Source of the DNA: Burkholderiaceae bacterium
Lineage (GTDB): Bacteria > Pseudomonadota > Gammaproteobacteria > Burkholderiales > Burkholderiaceae_A
Direction of reading: 5' to 3'
DNA length: 33,265 bases
Assembly (NCBI GenBank): GCA_004214155.1
Contig: SGYQ01000017.1
Span: 1 to 33,265 of the forward strand
Made by a program: the position numbers and the translations under genes. A model generated the notes under the pieces. That model did not search any database. It was given only the letters and a program-made list of their open reading frames with translations, and was not told where the DNA came from. Shown here one piece after another: positions 15,666 through 23,908 of this stretch. Position 1 is the stretch's first letter; every line of letters starts with the position of its first letter.

Positions 15666-15691
15666 CTTATAGTAATATAGGATGATGTCAA
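15666..15691 (-). promoter_or_regulatory. Candidate promoter for hisB-hisE, inside hisC 5' end
   Basis: On the minus strand TTGACA (15691-15686) matches the -35 consensus exactly and TATAAG (15671-15666) could be the -10. The 14-base spacer is short, so strength is doubtful. Because hisC is inverted, hisB cannot be served by read-through from hisG-hisD without a long antisense stretch, so a promoter near here is expected. Confidence 0.35.
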
Positions 15692-16779
15692 CAAAAAAAG
15701 ATAAACATAAATTTTTCAATCCAAATCTTAACACACTGGAGCCATATGTTCCGGGCAAACAAATTAACGATAGTGAATACGTAAAACTTAATACTAATGA
15801 GAATCCATTCGGACCTTCCCCACGCGTTAAAGAAACAATTATTAGGTTTTTGGAAAATTCAGAGACTCTACTAAGACTATATCCTGAGCCAGAGTCAGAC
15901 TCTCTTAGAGAAGTAATAGCAAAAAAATTTGCGATAGAAAGTGATCAAGTTTTTGTTGGAAATGGCTCCGACGAAGTTTTGTCTCTTTGTTTTCTGGCTT
16001 TTTTTGCAGGCAGAGGATGTTTGTCATTCCCGGAATTGACCTATAGTTTTTACCCCTCAATCGCAAAGTTATTTAAAATTCCGTTTTCAACATTTCAGTT
16101 AAAAAAAGATTTTAGTATAGATCTAACCAATATCAACCCTGATTCGAAATCCGTAATTTTTCCAAACCCCAACGCCATTACGGGAATTGCTCTTTCCATC
16201 GATGTAATCGATCGATTTGTTAAAGAAAATCCTGATAAATTAATAATCATTGATGAAGCGTATGCTGACTTTGGCAAAGGTTCTTGTGTTTCCCTTATCA
16301 ATAATTATTCAAATATTCTTATAATTCAAACATTCTCAAAATCTAGGGGTATGGCGGGATTAAGAGTTGGATTTTGTTTTGGTTCGAAAGCTTTAATTGA
16401 TGGCCTCAGAGCCGTAAAAAATAGTTTTAACTCCTATCCCGTTGATACGTTAGCTACTTTAGCAGCAATATCTGCTACGCAAGATGATTTGTGGTTTGAG
16501 AATAATATCGACACTATAGTCAAAACACGATCGTATTTTTCACAAGAATTAGAGAAAATCGGATTTCGAGTTTTGCCCTCTTCAGCTAATTTTGTTCTAA
16601 TTACTCATCCTAGTCTAGAAGCGGATACCCTGAAAGACCACTTATTTAAAAATAAGATATTAGTAAGACATTTCCCCGAAACTATTGTGTCGAATTGGCT
16701 GAGGATAACAATAGGTAAACGTAAAGATTGTGACATGCTCTTATCTGTCCTCAAACAAAAGGTTTCAGGAGCAAACTAA
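15682..16779 (+). CDS. hisC: Histidinol-phosphate aminotransferase (HisC), inverted within the his operon
   Basis: PLP transaminase making L-histidinol phosphate from imidazole acetol phosphate. Class I/II aminotransferase fold with the PLP lysine in [14 protein letters not shown] (Lys220), the ring-stacking aspartate in DEAYADFG, and the substrate region [11 protein letters not shown]. The length of 365 residues is normal. The start has two consecutive ATG codons, with AGG immediately upstream. It lies in its usual place between hisD and hisB but on the opposite strand. Its stop overlaps the hisD stop (shared bases CTAA), and only 23 bases separate its start from that of hisB. Confidence 0.96.
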   Translation: MMSTKKDKHKFFNPNLNTLEPYVPGKQINDSEYVKLNTNENPFGPSPRVKETIIRFLENSETLLRLYPEPESDSLREVIAKKFAIESDQVFVGNGSDEVLSLCFLAFFAGRGCLSFPELTYSFYPSIAKLFKIPFSTFQLKKDFSIDLTNINPDSKSVIFPNPNAITGIALSIDVIDRFVKENPDKLIIIDEAYADFGKGSCVSLINNYSNILIIQTFSKSRGMAGLRVGFCFGSKALIDGLRAVKNSFNSYPVDTLATLAAISATQDDLWFENNIDTIVKTRSYFSQELEKIGFRVLPSSANFVLITHPSLEADTLKDHLFKNKILVRHFPETIVSNWLRITIGKRKDCDMLLSVLKQKVSGAN

Positions 16780-18080
16780 ACTTCCCCTTTTTTAAATCTG
16801 AGTTCTGCTGCTAATGCATGAGCGGTTAGGGTCTCACCTCTTGCTAAAGTAGCAGCGATGGGGCCAAGCTCAGCTGCACCTTCTTTCGAAACATTTATAA
16901 CACTTGTTCTTTTCAGAAAATCAAACACACTCAAACCAGAAGAAAATCTTGCGGACCCCGAAGTTGGTAAGACATGATTCGGCCCTGCACAGTAATCTCC
17001 CAATGCCTCAGATGAAAATTTTCCTGCGAAGATTGAACCTGCATTTTTAATTTTAGAAATAAGCTCTGAAGGGTTTTTAACGGCCAATTCTAAATGTTCT
17101 GGAGCTATTTGATTTGCGAGCGCACAAGCTTCATCCATGTCTTGTACTTTTACCAGGGCACCATGTCGATTTAACGATTCTCGTATAATTTCAACTCTTG
17201 ACATTTTGGGTAACATATTTGGGATACATTTATCCACCTGATCTATTAAATCATCTGAAGGACTTATCAGAATCGCCCGAGCAAGCTCATCATGTTCTGC
17301 TTGAGAAAACAAATCCATTGTGACCCATTCTGGATTAGCACTCTCATCAGCGATAATTAGAATCTCTGAAGGCCCAGCAACCATATCGATGCCAACTGAA
17401 CCAAAAACCTGACGCTTCGCCTCAGCAACATACGCATTCCCTGGGCCAACTATCTTGTCAACTCTTGGAACACTTCGAGTACCAAAGGCCAATGCGGCAA
17501 TTGCCTGAGCTCCACCAATATTGAAAATTTTATCGACCCCTGAAATAGCTGCAGCAGCAAGAACCAATTCGTTAATCTCGCCATTAATCGAGGGCACTAC
17601 CATGACAATTTCATTTACGCCAGCGACGGAGGCAGGGACGGCATTCATCATCACGGATGACGGATAAGCGGCTTTCCCTCCAGGCACATAAATTCCCACT
17701 TTCTCGAGCGGCAAAACTCTCATTGAAAAATGCGAGCCATTCGAATCAGTATATGAGTAAGGATCTATTTTTTGATGGGTGTGATATTGCCGAATTCGAT
17801 CATGAGCATTCTCCATAGCTAATATTTGATCTTTTGAACCAGCACTCAATATTCTCTGCCTCATACCATCATCTAATAAAATTTGCTTGACACCGGAAAA
17901 AGAATTTCCATCAAACTTCCTAGAATATTCTGCCACCGCAAAATCACCATTTAATTTTACTTCCTCTATGATTTGCTTAACAATTTGCGAAATTTTTTCT
18001 TGATCTGGTTCGGAGACAGATATCAGATTTAAAAAGTCATCTTGAAAGGTCTCTTGTTTGCTGTTAAGTTTCTTAATCAT
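16776..18080 (-). CDS. hisD: Histidinol dehydrogenase (HisD)
   Basis: Zinc- and NAD-dependent four-electron oxidation of histidinol to histidine, the last step of the pathway. Signature blocks include GIYVPGGKAAYPSSV, the region IVGPGNAYVAEAKRQVFG, and SQAEHDELARAI with the catalytic Glu-His pair. The C-terminal DYCAGPNHVLPT precedes the last zinc histidine region. I start at ATG 18080 (MIKKLNSKQ), which has GAGGA about 10 bases upstream and leaves 13 bases after hisG; an in-frame ATG at 18113 would overlap hisG. The product is 434 residues, normal for the family. It converges tail to tail with hisC. Confidence 0.95.
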   Translation of the reverse strand: MIKKLNSKQETFQDDFLNLISVSEPDQEKISQIVKQIIEEVKLNGDFAVAEYSRKFDGNSFSGVKQILLDDGMRQRILSAGSKDQILAMENAHDRIRQYHTHQKIDPYSYTDSNGSHFSMRVLPLEKVGIYVPGGKAAYPSSVMMNAVPASVAGVNEIVMVVPSINGEINELVLAAAAISGVDKIFNIGGAQAIAALAFGTRSVPRVDKIVGPGNAYVAEAKRQVFGSVGIDMVAGPSEILIIADESANPEWVTMDLFSQAEHDELARAILISPSDDLIDQVDKCIPNMLPKMSRVEIIRESLNRHGALVKVQDMDEACALANQIAPEHLELAVKNPSELISKIKNAGSIFAGKFSSEALGDYCAGPNHVLPTSGSARFSSGLSVFDFLKRTSVINVSKEGAAELGPIAATLARGETLTAHALAAELRFKKGEV

Positions 18081-18093
18081 TAATAGTCTTTCC

Positions 18094-18738
18094 TCATACT
18101 CTCTCATCCGCAATCAAACGCAACCCCTCTAAAATCTCGGTTATTGAATTATCTTTTAATTTTAGAGACGCTTTATTAATAATTAATCTCGATGAGATGT
18201 TCTTGATAAGTTCAACTTCGACCAGCCCATTAGCTTTCAAAGTTTTTCCCGTCGAAACAAGATCAACAACCGCATGAGCGAGATTTACAAGCGGTGCTAG
18301 TTCAATTGAACCATAGAGTTTCACGAGATTGACGTTTTTTCCTTTCTTGCAGAAAAATTCAAGTGTTTGCTTAGGATATTTTGTCGCAATAGTTATTGGT
18401 AAATCAGATTCAAGCATGGACTTATACATATCAACCTCTGAAACCGCAACTGAAAGCTTACATAACCCAATACCTAAATCAAGCGGTTGATACACATCTT
18501 CGAAGTCTAACTCTTCCAAAACATCTGAACCAACCACACCAATATCAGCTGCTCCATAATGCACATAGGTCGCGACATCCTGGCTACGGACAATTAGCAA
18601 TCTAACTTCAGGGTCGTTCGTTTTAATAACTAAATTTCTCGAGATATCTTCGTAGTCAAATTCAGGAAAATCTGTTTTTCGAAGCAGCTCTGAGACCTCC
18701 TTAAAAATTCTTCCTTTTGGTAGTGCGAATGTAATCAT
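18094..18738 (-). CDS. hisG: ATP phosphoribosyltransferase, short form (HisG)
   Basis: First step of histidine synthesis: condenses ATP with PRPP. It opens ITFALPKGRIFKE, and the PRPP loop is LVSTGKTLKANGL near residue 160. At 214 residues it lacks the C-terminal regulatory domain of the long form, so by family knowledge it should need a HisZ partner; no hisZ is in this window. Its ATG overlaps the murA stop as ATGA, linking the his genes to the murA transcript. Confidence 0.95.
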   Translation of the reverse strand: MITFALPKGRIFKEVSELLRKTDFPEFDYEDISRNLVIKTNDPEVRLLIVRSQDVATYVHYGAADIGVVGSDVLEELDFEDVYQPLDLGIGLCKLSVAVSEVDMYKSMLESDLPITIATKYPKQTLEFFCKKGKNVNLVKLYGSIELAPLVNLAHAVVDLVSTGKTLKANGLVEVELIKNISSRLIINKASLKLKDNSITEILEGLRLIADERV

Positions 18739-19994
18739 CTTTTTATTCGCAAAACGACAGCTCCTAGTTGAGCTAATTTCTTATCCATATTTACATAACC
18801 CCTATCTAAATGATAAATTCTATCCACTACACTTTCTCCGTCAGCAACCAATGCCGCTAAAACTAGTCCCGCGGAAGCTCTTAAGTCAGTCGCCATTAAT
18901 TTCGCAGCCGATAAGCGTTTTTTTCCCTGAACAACAGCAGTTCTTCCCTTAACCTTTATATCTGCACCCATTCTTTGCATCTCAGAAACATGCATAAAAC
19001 GGTTTTCAAAGATACTTTCATCAATAAGAGCAACTCCATCAGAAACTGCGTTTACCGCCATTAATTGAGCCTGCATATCAGTTGCAAATCCGGGATATGG
19101 GGCTGTCTGACAGCTAACAGCCTTAGGTCTCTTGGCGAAATTAACCTTAAGTCCCCCGTTAACTTCAAGGAACTCTCCTCCACATGACCGGAGCTTCTCA
19201 TAAGTTAACCCCATTATTTCCCTTTCAAAATTCCTCACAAAAACGCTTCCCCCACACGCAGCAATGGCACAAATAAACGTACCCGCCTCAATCCGGTCAG
19301 GAATAACTCGATGGCTTGCGGCATGTAGCTTACTAACTCCCTCAATACGAATGATATCAGTTCCTTCGCCTTGGATCTTAGCGCCCATAGAAATTAAACA
19401 ACGAGCGAGGTCAACTATTTCTGGCTCTCTAGCAGCATTTTCTATCACAGTATGCCCTTCTGCAAGGCAAGCAGCCATCATCAGATTTTCAGTACCTGTG
19501 ACCGTTACCAAATCAGTAACAATTCTTGCACCTTTCAGCTTGTTTGCTTTTGCAGTAATATACCCTTCTCGAAGCGTGATCTCAGCCCCCATTTTTTCCA
19601 AACCTTTTATGTGCTGATCAACAGGTCTTTGACCTATCGCACATCCACCAGGCAAACTTACCCTTACCTCTCCAAGTCTTGCAAGCAGTGGACCTAATGT
19701 TAGGATAGAAGCTCGCATTGTCTTAACCAGTTCGTATGATACTAGATTAGAACTGAGCCCTCTTCCATTCAACACACAAGTTTTGCTCTCGAAATCTACT
19801 TCAATTTCGACGCCAAGATTACGCAACAGAGCCAGAAGCGTCTGAACATCTCCTAGTTTGGGAACGTTAAAAACCGTAAGTTCTTCTGATGACAACAAAG
19901 ATGCGCAGAATATGGGCAAACAAGCATTTTTGGCACCATCTAAATGTATTTCCCCTGAAAGTCTCGTGGGGCCGTTTACTTTAAATTTTTCCAC
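18735..19994 (-). CDS. murA: UDP-N-acetylglucosamine 1-carboxyvinyltransferase (MurA)
   Basis: Transfers enolpyruvate from PEP to UDP-GlcNAc, the first committed step of peptidoglycan synthesis. The active-site cysteine, target of fosfomycin, is present in PGGCAIGQRPVD (Cys118). The N-terminal GAKNACLPI (catalytic Lys and Asn) and the EPSP-synthase-like two-lobe pattern are clear. The length of 419 residues is typical. The start is a GTG at 19994 that overlaps the end of ibaG by 19 bases. The ibaG-murA pair is conserved across beta- and gammaproteobacteria. Confidence 0.97.
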   Translation of the reverse strand: MEKFKVNGPTRLSGEIHLDGAKNACLPIFCASLLSSEELTVFNVPKLGDVQTLLALLRNLGVEIEVDFESKTCVLNGRGLSSNLVSYELVKTMRASILTLGPLLARLGEVRVSLPGGCAIGQRPVDQHIKGLEKMGAEITLREGYITAKANKLKGARIVTDLVTVTGTENLMMAACLAEGHTVIENAAREPEIVDLARCLISMGAKIQGEGTDIIRIEGVSKLHAASHRVIPDRIEAGTFICAIAACGGSVFVRNFEREIMGLTYEKLRSCGGEFLEVNGGLKVNFAKRPKAVSCQTAPYPGFATDMQAQLMAVNAVSDGVALIDESIFENRFMHVSEMQRMGADIKVKGRTAVVQGKKRLSAAKLMATDLRASAGLVLAALVADGESVVDRIYHLDRGYVNMDKKLAQLGAVVLRIKR

Positions 19995-20218
19995 TCGTCT
20001 TCAGTGTACGTTTTAAAAGATAAAGCATGTACGTCTTCTGCAAAACAGTTTCCAAGAGCATCATAAACCAGCTTATGTCTCTCTACTCTACCCAATCTAT
20101 CAAAAGCATTACTCACAATTATCGCTTGAAAGTGACTTCCGTCACCTTCTACAACCAAATGAGAAACCGCGATTCTTTTACTTATAGAATCTCTGATTTT
20201 ATTTTGAACATCTTCCAT
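19976..20218 (-). CDS. ibaG: BolA-family protein, IbaG type
   Basis: Small BolA-like protein of 80 residues. The helix-turn-strand pattern VVEGDGSHFQAIIVSNAFDR and the RHKLVYDALG block with its conserved histidine are typical. The position directly upstream of murA is that of IbaG (YrbA) rather than of stand-alone BolA. Family members bind [2Fe-2S] clusters with monothiol glutaredoxins; a CGFS glutaredoxin is encoded at 4763-5092. The ATG lies 1 base after the stop of the ABC ATPase gene. Confidence 0.9.
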   Translation of the reverse strand: MEDVQNKIRDSISKRIAVSHLVVEGDGSHFQAIIVSNAFDRLGRVERHKLVYDALGNCFAEDVHALSFKTYTEDEWKNLK

Positions 20219-20219
20219 A

Positions 20220-20945
20220 TCATTCTTTCAAATTAATCTTACGAAAATATTCTTTCAACCCTCCGTCTAATAGCTTTAAATCCTTTGTGGACTTCATAGC
20301 GCAAAGTCTTCCCTCTTTCAAAAACGCAACCCTGCCACAAAGAGCCTCAGCTTCCTCCAAATAATGGGTCGTAAGGATAATTGTATGACCATCTGCATTA
20401 AGTTTTGTTACGAAATTCCACAAGCTTTCACGCAGATCAACATCAACTCCAGCGGTGGGCTCATCTAAAACGATAATAGAGGGTTTATGCACTAAAGCCT
20501 GGGCTATTAATACTCGTCTTTTCATACCTCCCGACAGAGACCGCATATTTGAGTTAACCCTATCCGCAAGACCTAGAGCATGCAAACACTCTTTTAACCA
20601 CGCTTCATTATTTCGCAATCCAAAAAAGCCAGATTGAATTCTTAAAGTCTCAATGACAGAAAAAAATGGGTCGAAAACTAATTCTTGAGGTACGATTCCG
20701 AGATTTGACTTTACATACCTAGGGTCTTGCTTAATGTCTGTTCCAAAAACCTCCACCGACCCTCCGCATGGATCATTTAAACCCGCTAAAATGCTAATTA
20801 ATGATGTTTTCCCTGCACCATTAGGGCCAAGAAGTCCGAAAAATTCCCCTTTTTTAATTGTGAGTGTAATGTCTTTCAACGCCTCAAAAGAGGTTCCATT
20901 CTTTTGATATGTTTTTGATAAATTTTTAAAAACGATGGCACTCAT
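20220..20945 (-). CDS. ABC transporter ATPase, YadG-like, without its permease
   Basis: ABC-2-type ATP-binding subunit. All nucleotide-site motifs are intact: Walker [11 protein letters not shown]-loop VPQE, signature LSGGMKRR, Walker B IIVLDEPTAG and H-loop TTHYLEEAE. The sequence most resembles E. coli YadG (as recalled, about 308 residues) but is only 241 residues, stopping soon after the H-loop region. In related genomes this gene is followed by a ~250-residue permease (YadH-like) and then ibaG. Here ibaG begins 1 base after the stop, so no permease is present. The substrate is unknown. It is the seventh gene of the mlaF-to-hisD run. Confidence 0.88.
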   Translation of the reverse strand: MSAIVFKNLSKTYQKNGTSFEALKDITLTIKKGEFFGLLGPNGAGKTSLISILAGLNDPCGGSVEVFGTDIKQDPRYVKSNLGIVPQELVFDPFFSVIETLRIQSGFFGLRNNEAWLKECLHALGLADRVNSNMRSLSGGMKRRVLIAQALVHKPSIIVLDEPTAGVDVDLRESLWNFVTKLNADGHTIILTTHYLEEAEALCGRVAFLKEGRLCAMKSTKDLKLLDGGLKEYFRKINLKE

Positions 20946-20948
20946 TTA

Positions 20949-21266
20949 CTAATCATGGAAAATAGCCTGCTCCACCGAGGTTAATTTCAAAAGAGAGGTT
21001 AAATCATTTGGTAAGTTTTGGTACGATATTTTTAAATCCTCTGAACTTCTTGCGATAAATCGTTCAATTTGAACAATAAAAACAACTGCCAACGTATCAA
21101 TTCTCTTAAGCTTAATAAAGTCAATACAGACAACTGACGACTGTTTAGAAGAACCGCGCCCTTTCAAAAAGACTACCGCGTTAGACAGCTCCTGAACAAT
21201 GGTTGCTTTCGTGAGTTCCTCTCCAACATAAAGCTTTTTGGCTTGCTTCTTATCAAGACTAGACAT
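20949..21266 (-). CDS. mlaB: Phospholipid transport STAS-domain protein (MlaB)
   Basis: Cytoplasmic STAS-domain subunit that binds MlaF in the inner-membrane MlaFEDB complex. The 105-residue protein has the STAS pattern: strand VVCIDFIKLKRID, then the anchor TLAVVFIVQIERF helix, where the usual D-S is I-D-T. Sequence identity of this family is low, so position directly after mlaC carries much of the weight. The ATG follows the mlaC stop with no gap. Confidence 0.82.
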   Translation of the reverse strand: MSSLDKKQAKKLYVGEELTKATIVQELSNAVVFLKGRGSSKQSSVVCIDFIKLKRIDTLAVVFIVQIERFIARSSEDLKISYQNLPNDLTSLLKLTSVEQAIFHD

Positions 21267-21884
21267 TCAAGAATTACTTTTACCCATTAACTTACGATTC
21301 TTATCGTCAATTTCTTTTATCAATCCGTCAATACCTTTAGAGCTTACAATTTGAGAAAACTGCACCCTATAATTTTCCACTAGCCATAGCCCTAAAACAT
21401 TTAAATCGTAAATTTTCCAACCATCCTCAGTCATCTTCATTCTGTAATTTATAGGTACTGCCTGTCGACCAGGTACGGAAACTCTCGTCTTAACAACCAC
21501 ATTTTTGTCATTCTGTTTTCCTCGCGGCGGCAAAATTTTTACTTTTGCCTGATCGGCAAACTTAATAGAACCAGAGTAGGTTAAAAGTAAAAGTTGTCTG
21601 AAAACTCTCATAAGACTTGACTTTTGACTTTCCGTAGCAGCCCTCCATTCCTTACCTACAGCAAGAGAGGTCATTTTTTCAAAATCAAGTATTGGCATGA
21701 CTTTTTCGTCGACTAGCTGATTAATACTACCTAAATTTCCACTCGCTAGATCCGGTTTGCTCTTGATCTCGTCAATTATTTCCTGGGTAATTGAGGAAAT
21801 AACATCCTCCGGCTTTGCCGTTTCCGCCGGTGCAATCTGCGCAATAGAGCCCAATAACATTGTTATTAAAAGTTTTATTAACAT
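21267..21884 (-). CDS. mlaC: Periplasmic phospholipid carrier (MlaC)
   Basis: Soluble periplasmic carrier shuttling phospholipid between MlaA at the outer membrane and MlaD at the inner membrane. A Sec signal peptide ending APA (about residue 20) is followed by the Ttg2D/MlaC fold; GKEWRAATESQKSSLMRVFRQL and DGWKIYDLNVLGLWLVENYR are characteristic. The length of 205 residues is normal. It lies 21 bases after mlaA and abuts mlaB. Confidence 0.94.
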   Translation of the reverse strand: MLIKLLITMLLGSIAQIAPAETAKPEDVISSITQEIIDEIKSKPDLASGNLGSINQLVDEKVMPILDFEKMTSLAVGKEWRAATESQKSSLMRVFRQLLLLTYSGSIKFADQAKVKILPPRGKQNDKNVVVKTRVSVPGRQAVPINYRMKMTEDGWKIYDLNVLGLWLVENYRVQFSQIVSSKGIDGLIKEIDDKNRKLMGKSNS

Positions 21885-21905
21885 TGTATAGCTCCAGTAA
21901 AAACT

Positions 21906-22595
21906 TTAATCTTCAATCTGAGCTTCTCTAATAGCAAAATAAGCGCTTCGCATTGCCACATACCTGTCAAATGCTAGTGCGTCAAAAGCTTGCTCGGCAG
22001 ACAACAGTCTGGCTCGAGTATCAACAACTTTTAAAGCATTCGCAACCACTTTAGTATTTTTGGAGTCGGCAATATTATTGAGGGGATCAGCAAACAAATC
22101 GACTATCCTTCCAAGACCATCTCTCACCGAACTAGGACCAAAGAGCGGCAACACTAAATATGGACCAGAAGAAACTCCATATGTTCCCAGAGTTTGTCCA
22201 GTGTCTTCATCAGTTTTCGCAACTCCAAATTTCGAAGCAACATCATTGAACCCAAGTATGCCTATGGTAGAGTTAACAAAGAATCTTGTAATAGACTCAG
22301 TGGAACTCCGAAAATCTAACTGAAGCGCGTGTTGGATTGCAGTCATCAAATCACCGAGATTCGAAAAAAAATTAGTTATATGCATTCTCATTTTCTGTGG
22401 CACGTTCTTTTCATAACCCTGAGCCAGCGGCTTAAGGATTGTCTTGTCTACGCTTTCATTGAATTTGAATATTGCTCGATTAGTTCCTTCCCATGGGTCG
22501 CGAGAGTCACTCGAACCCTCATGGCGCAAAAGTCCGGCGCAGCCCGACACCAGTAAGCTAAACAAAATGATGGTAACTAAACAATATATCTTCAC
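21906..22595 (-). CDS. mlaA: Outer-membrane lipoprotein MlaA (VacJ)
   Basis: Outer-membrane lipoprotein that removes phospholipid from the outer leaflet and hands it to MlaC. A lipoprotein signal with lipobox LVSGC (Cys19) is followed by the VacJ signature DPWEGTNRAIFKFN and the conserved FVNSTIGILGFNDVASKFG and GPYLVLPLFGPSSVRDG blocks. The length of 229 residues is slightly short but complete. The start is GTG at 22595. In Betaproteobacteria mlaA is embedded between mlaD and mlaC, as here, whereas in E. coli it is elsewhere. Confidence 0.95.
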   Translation of the reverse strand: MKIYCLVTIILFSLLVSGCAGLLRHEGSSDSRDPWEGTNRAIFKFNESVDKTILKPLAQGYEKNVPQKMRMHITNFFSNLGDLMTAIQHALQLDFRSSTESITRFFVNSTIGILGFNDVASKFGVAKTDEDTGQTLGTYGVSSGPYLVLPLFGPSSVRDGLGRIVDLFADPLNNIADSKNTKVVANALKVVDTRARLLSAEQAFDALAFDRYVAMRSAYFAIREAQIED

Positions 22596-22658
22596 TTAAT
22601 TTCCGTCACAGATTAAACGCCTATGCATGCCACTCTCCCCAAACCATAACATTAACAC

Positions 22659-23120
22659 TTATTCTTTGTTTTCCTGAAAATTATAAAGAAATTGGGAAAT
22701 AATATTTTCCAAAATAACCGCGGATTGTGTCAACTCAATCTCATCAGAATCAGCGAAATACTCGGATTCAGCACCAGGCATTATCCCGAGATAATTCTCA
22801 CCTAATAGTCCAGCAGTGAGCACCTTTATCGAACTATCTGTAGGAAATTTCATATCTTTATCGACCCTTAAAAACACTTTGGCCTGATAAACTTCATCGT
22901 CAAACTCTATCTTTTCGACCCTTCCCACAAGCACGCCCGAACTTCTGACGGCCGCTCGAGGCTTTAAGCCTCCGACATTATCAAAAAATGCTACCAATCT
23001 GTAACCATCTGCATAAGACGAGCCGACGAGGTTACTTGCTTTTAATGATAAAAAAAGAATTGATATAAGCCCAAAAAGCAAAAATACACCCACTGAAAAC
23101 TTCGTTAAATTATCATTCAT
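22659..23120 (-). CDS. mlaD: Phospholipid transport MCE protein (MlaD)
   Basis: Inner-membrane anchored MCE-domain protein forming the periplasmic hexameric ring of the Mla transporter. One N-terminal helix (about residues 8-27) is followed by a single MCE domain with AFFDNVGGLKPRAAVRSSGVLVG and SIKVLTAGLLGENYLGI. The length of 153 residues is typical. It lies 8 bases after mlaE; the next gene, mlaA, is 63 bases on, the largest internal gap of the cluster. Confidence 0.95.
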   Translation of the reverse strand: MNDNLTKFSVGVFLLFGLISILFLSLKASNLVGSSYADGYRLVAFFDNVGGLKPRAAVRSSGVLVGRVEKIEFDDEVYQAKVFLRVDKDMKFPTDSSIKVLTAGLLGENYLGIMPGAESEYFADSDEIELTQSAVILENIISQFLYNFQENKE

Positions 23121-23128
23121 ATCATTAT

Positions 23129-23899
23129 TTAATTGTTAAACATAAACGCAGTCAAGATAAAATCAAGGCCTAATATTGCAAAGGCGCTGATGACAACACA
23201 TGAAGTAGTTGCGGAGGACACCCCCTCTGGCGTTGGTTTTGCCGAATTACCCATGTATAGAGCAATTTGCGTAATGGCTATGCCAAAAATACAGCTTTTC
23301 GTAATTCCATTTAGGACATCTTCGCGAAAATCAACGCCACTAGACATCTGTCCCCAAAAAGCCCCTGGGTCAACACCAATCATCACAACAGCAATTAACC
23401 AACCTCCCAGAACTCCAACCGCGGAAAAGAGAGCACACAAGATAGGCACCGAGATTATTCCGCCGACGAATCTCGGGGTTAGTATTCGAACCACTGGATT
23501 AACACCCATAGCTTCCAATGCTGAAAATTGCTCACCGGCACGCATTAAACCAATTTCGGCAGTTAAAGAGGTGCCTGCTCGCCCTGAAAACAGTAAACTA
23601 GCAACAACTGGTCCTAACTCCCTAACGAGCGAAAGACACACTAGTAGTCCAAGAGCCTCCTCTGAGCCATAGCGTCTAAGGGTGTAATAGCCCTGGAGAC
23701 CTAAAACCAAACCAACAAATAAGCCTGAGACGATAATGATGGCCATGGAATTATTTCCAAGAAACTTGATCTGCTGTAACACGTGATTAATTTTCACTCG
23801 AAAGCAAACTGTATTTTTTAACAACTCAAAAAATAAAATTGTGAAGTCACCCAGTTTGTTGATTTTTTTTACTGTTTTTTGAATTAAATTCATAACCAT
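23129..23899 (-). CDS. mlaE: Phospholipid transport permease (MlaE)
   Basis: Transmembrane permease of the Mla ABC transporter. Five or so hydrophobic helices and the MlaE/Ttg2B family blocks ELGPVVASLLFSGRAGTSLT and AEIGLMRAGEQFSALEAMG identify it. The length of 256 residues is normal. ATG codons at 23899 and 23893 are both possible starts. It lies 9 bases after mlaF. Confidence 0.95.
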   Translation of the reverse strand: MVMNLIQKTVKKINKLGDFTILFFELLKNTVCFRVKINHVLQQIKFLGNNSMAIIIVSGLFVGLVLGLQGYYTLRRYGSEEALGLLVCLSLVRELGPVVASLLFSGRAGTSLTAEIGLMRAGEQFSALEAMGVNPVVRILTPRFVGGIISVPILCALFSAVGVLGGWLIAVVMIGVDPGAFWGQMSSGVDFREDVLNGITKSCIFGIAITQIALYMGNSAKPTPEGVSSATTSCVVISAFAILGLDFILTAFMFNN

Positions 23900-23908
23900 A
23901 GAAGCAGG

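Noticed and set aside
23133-23672. A 179-codon plus-strand frame opposite mlaE
   Set aside because: Shadow of mlaE; the mlaE family motifs on the minus strand are decisive.
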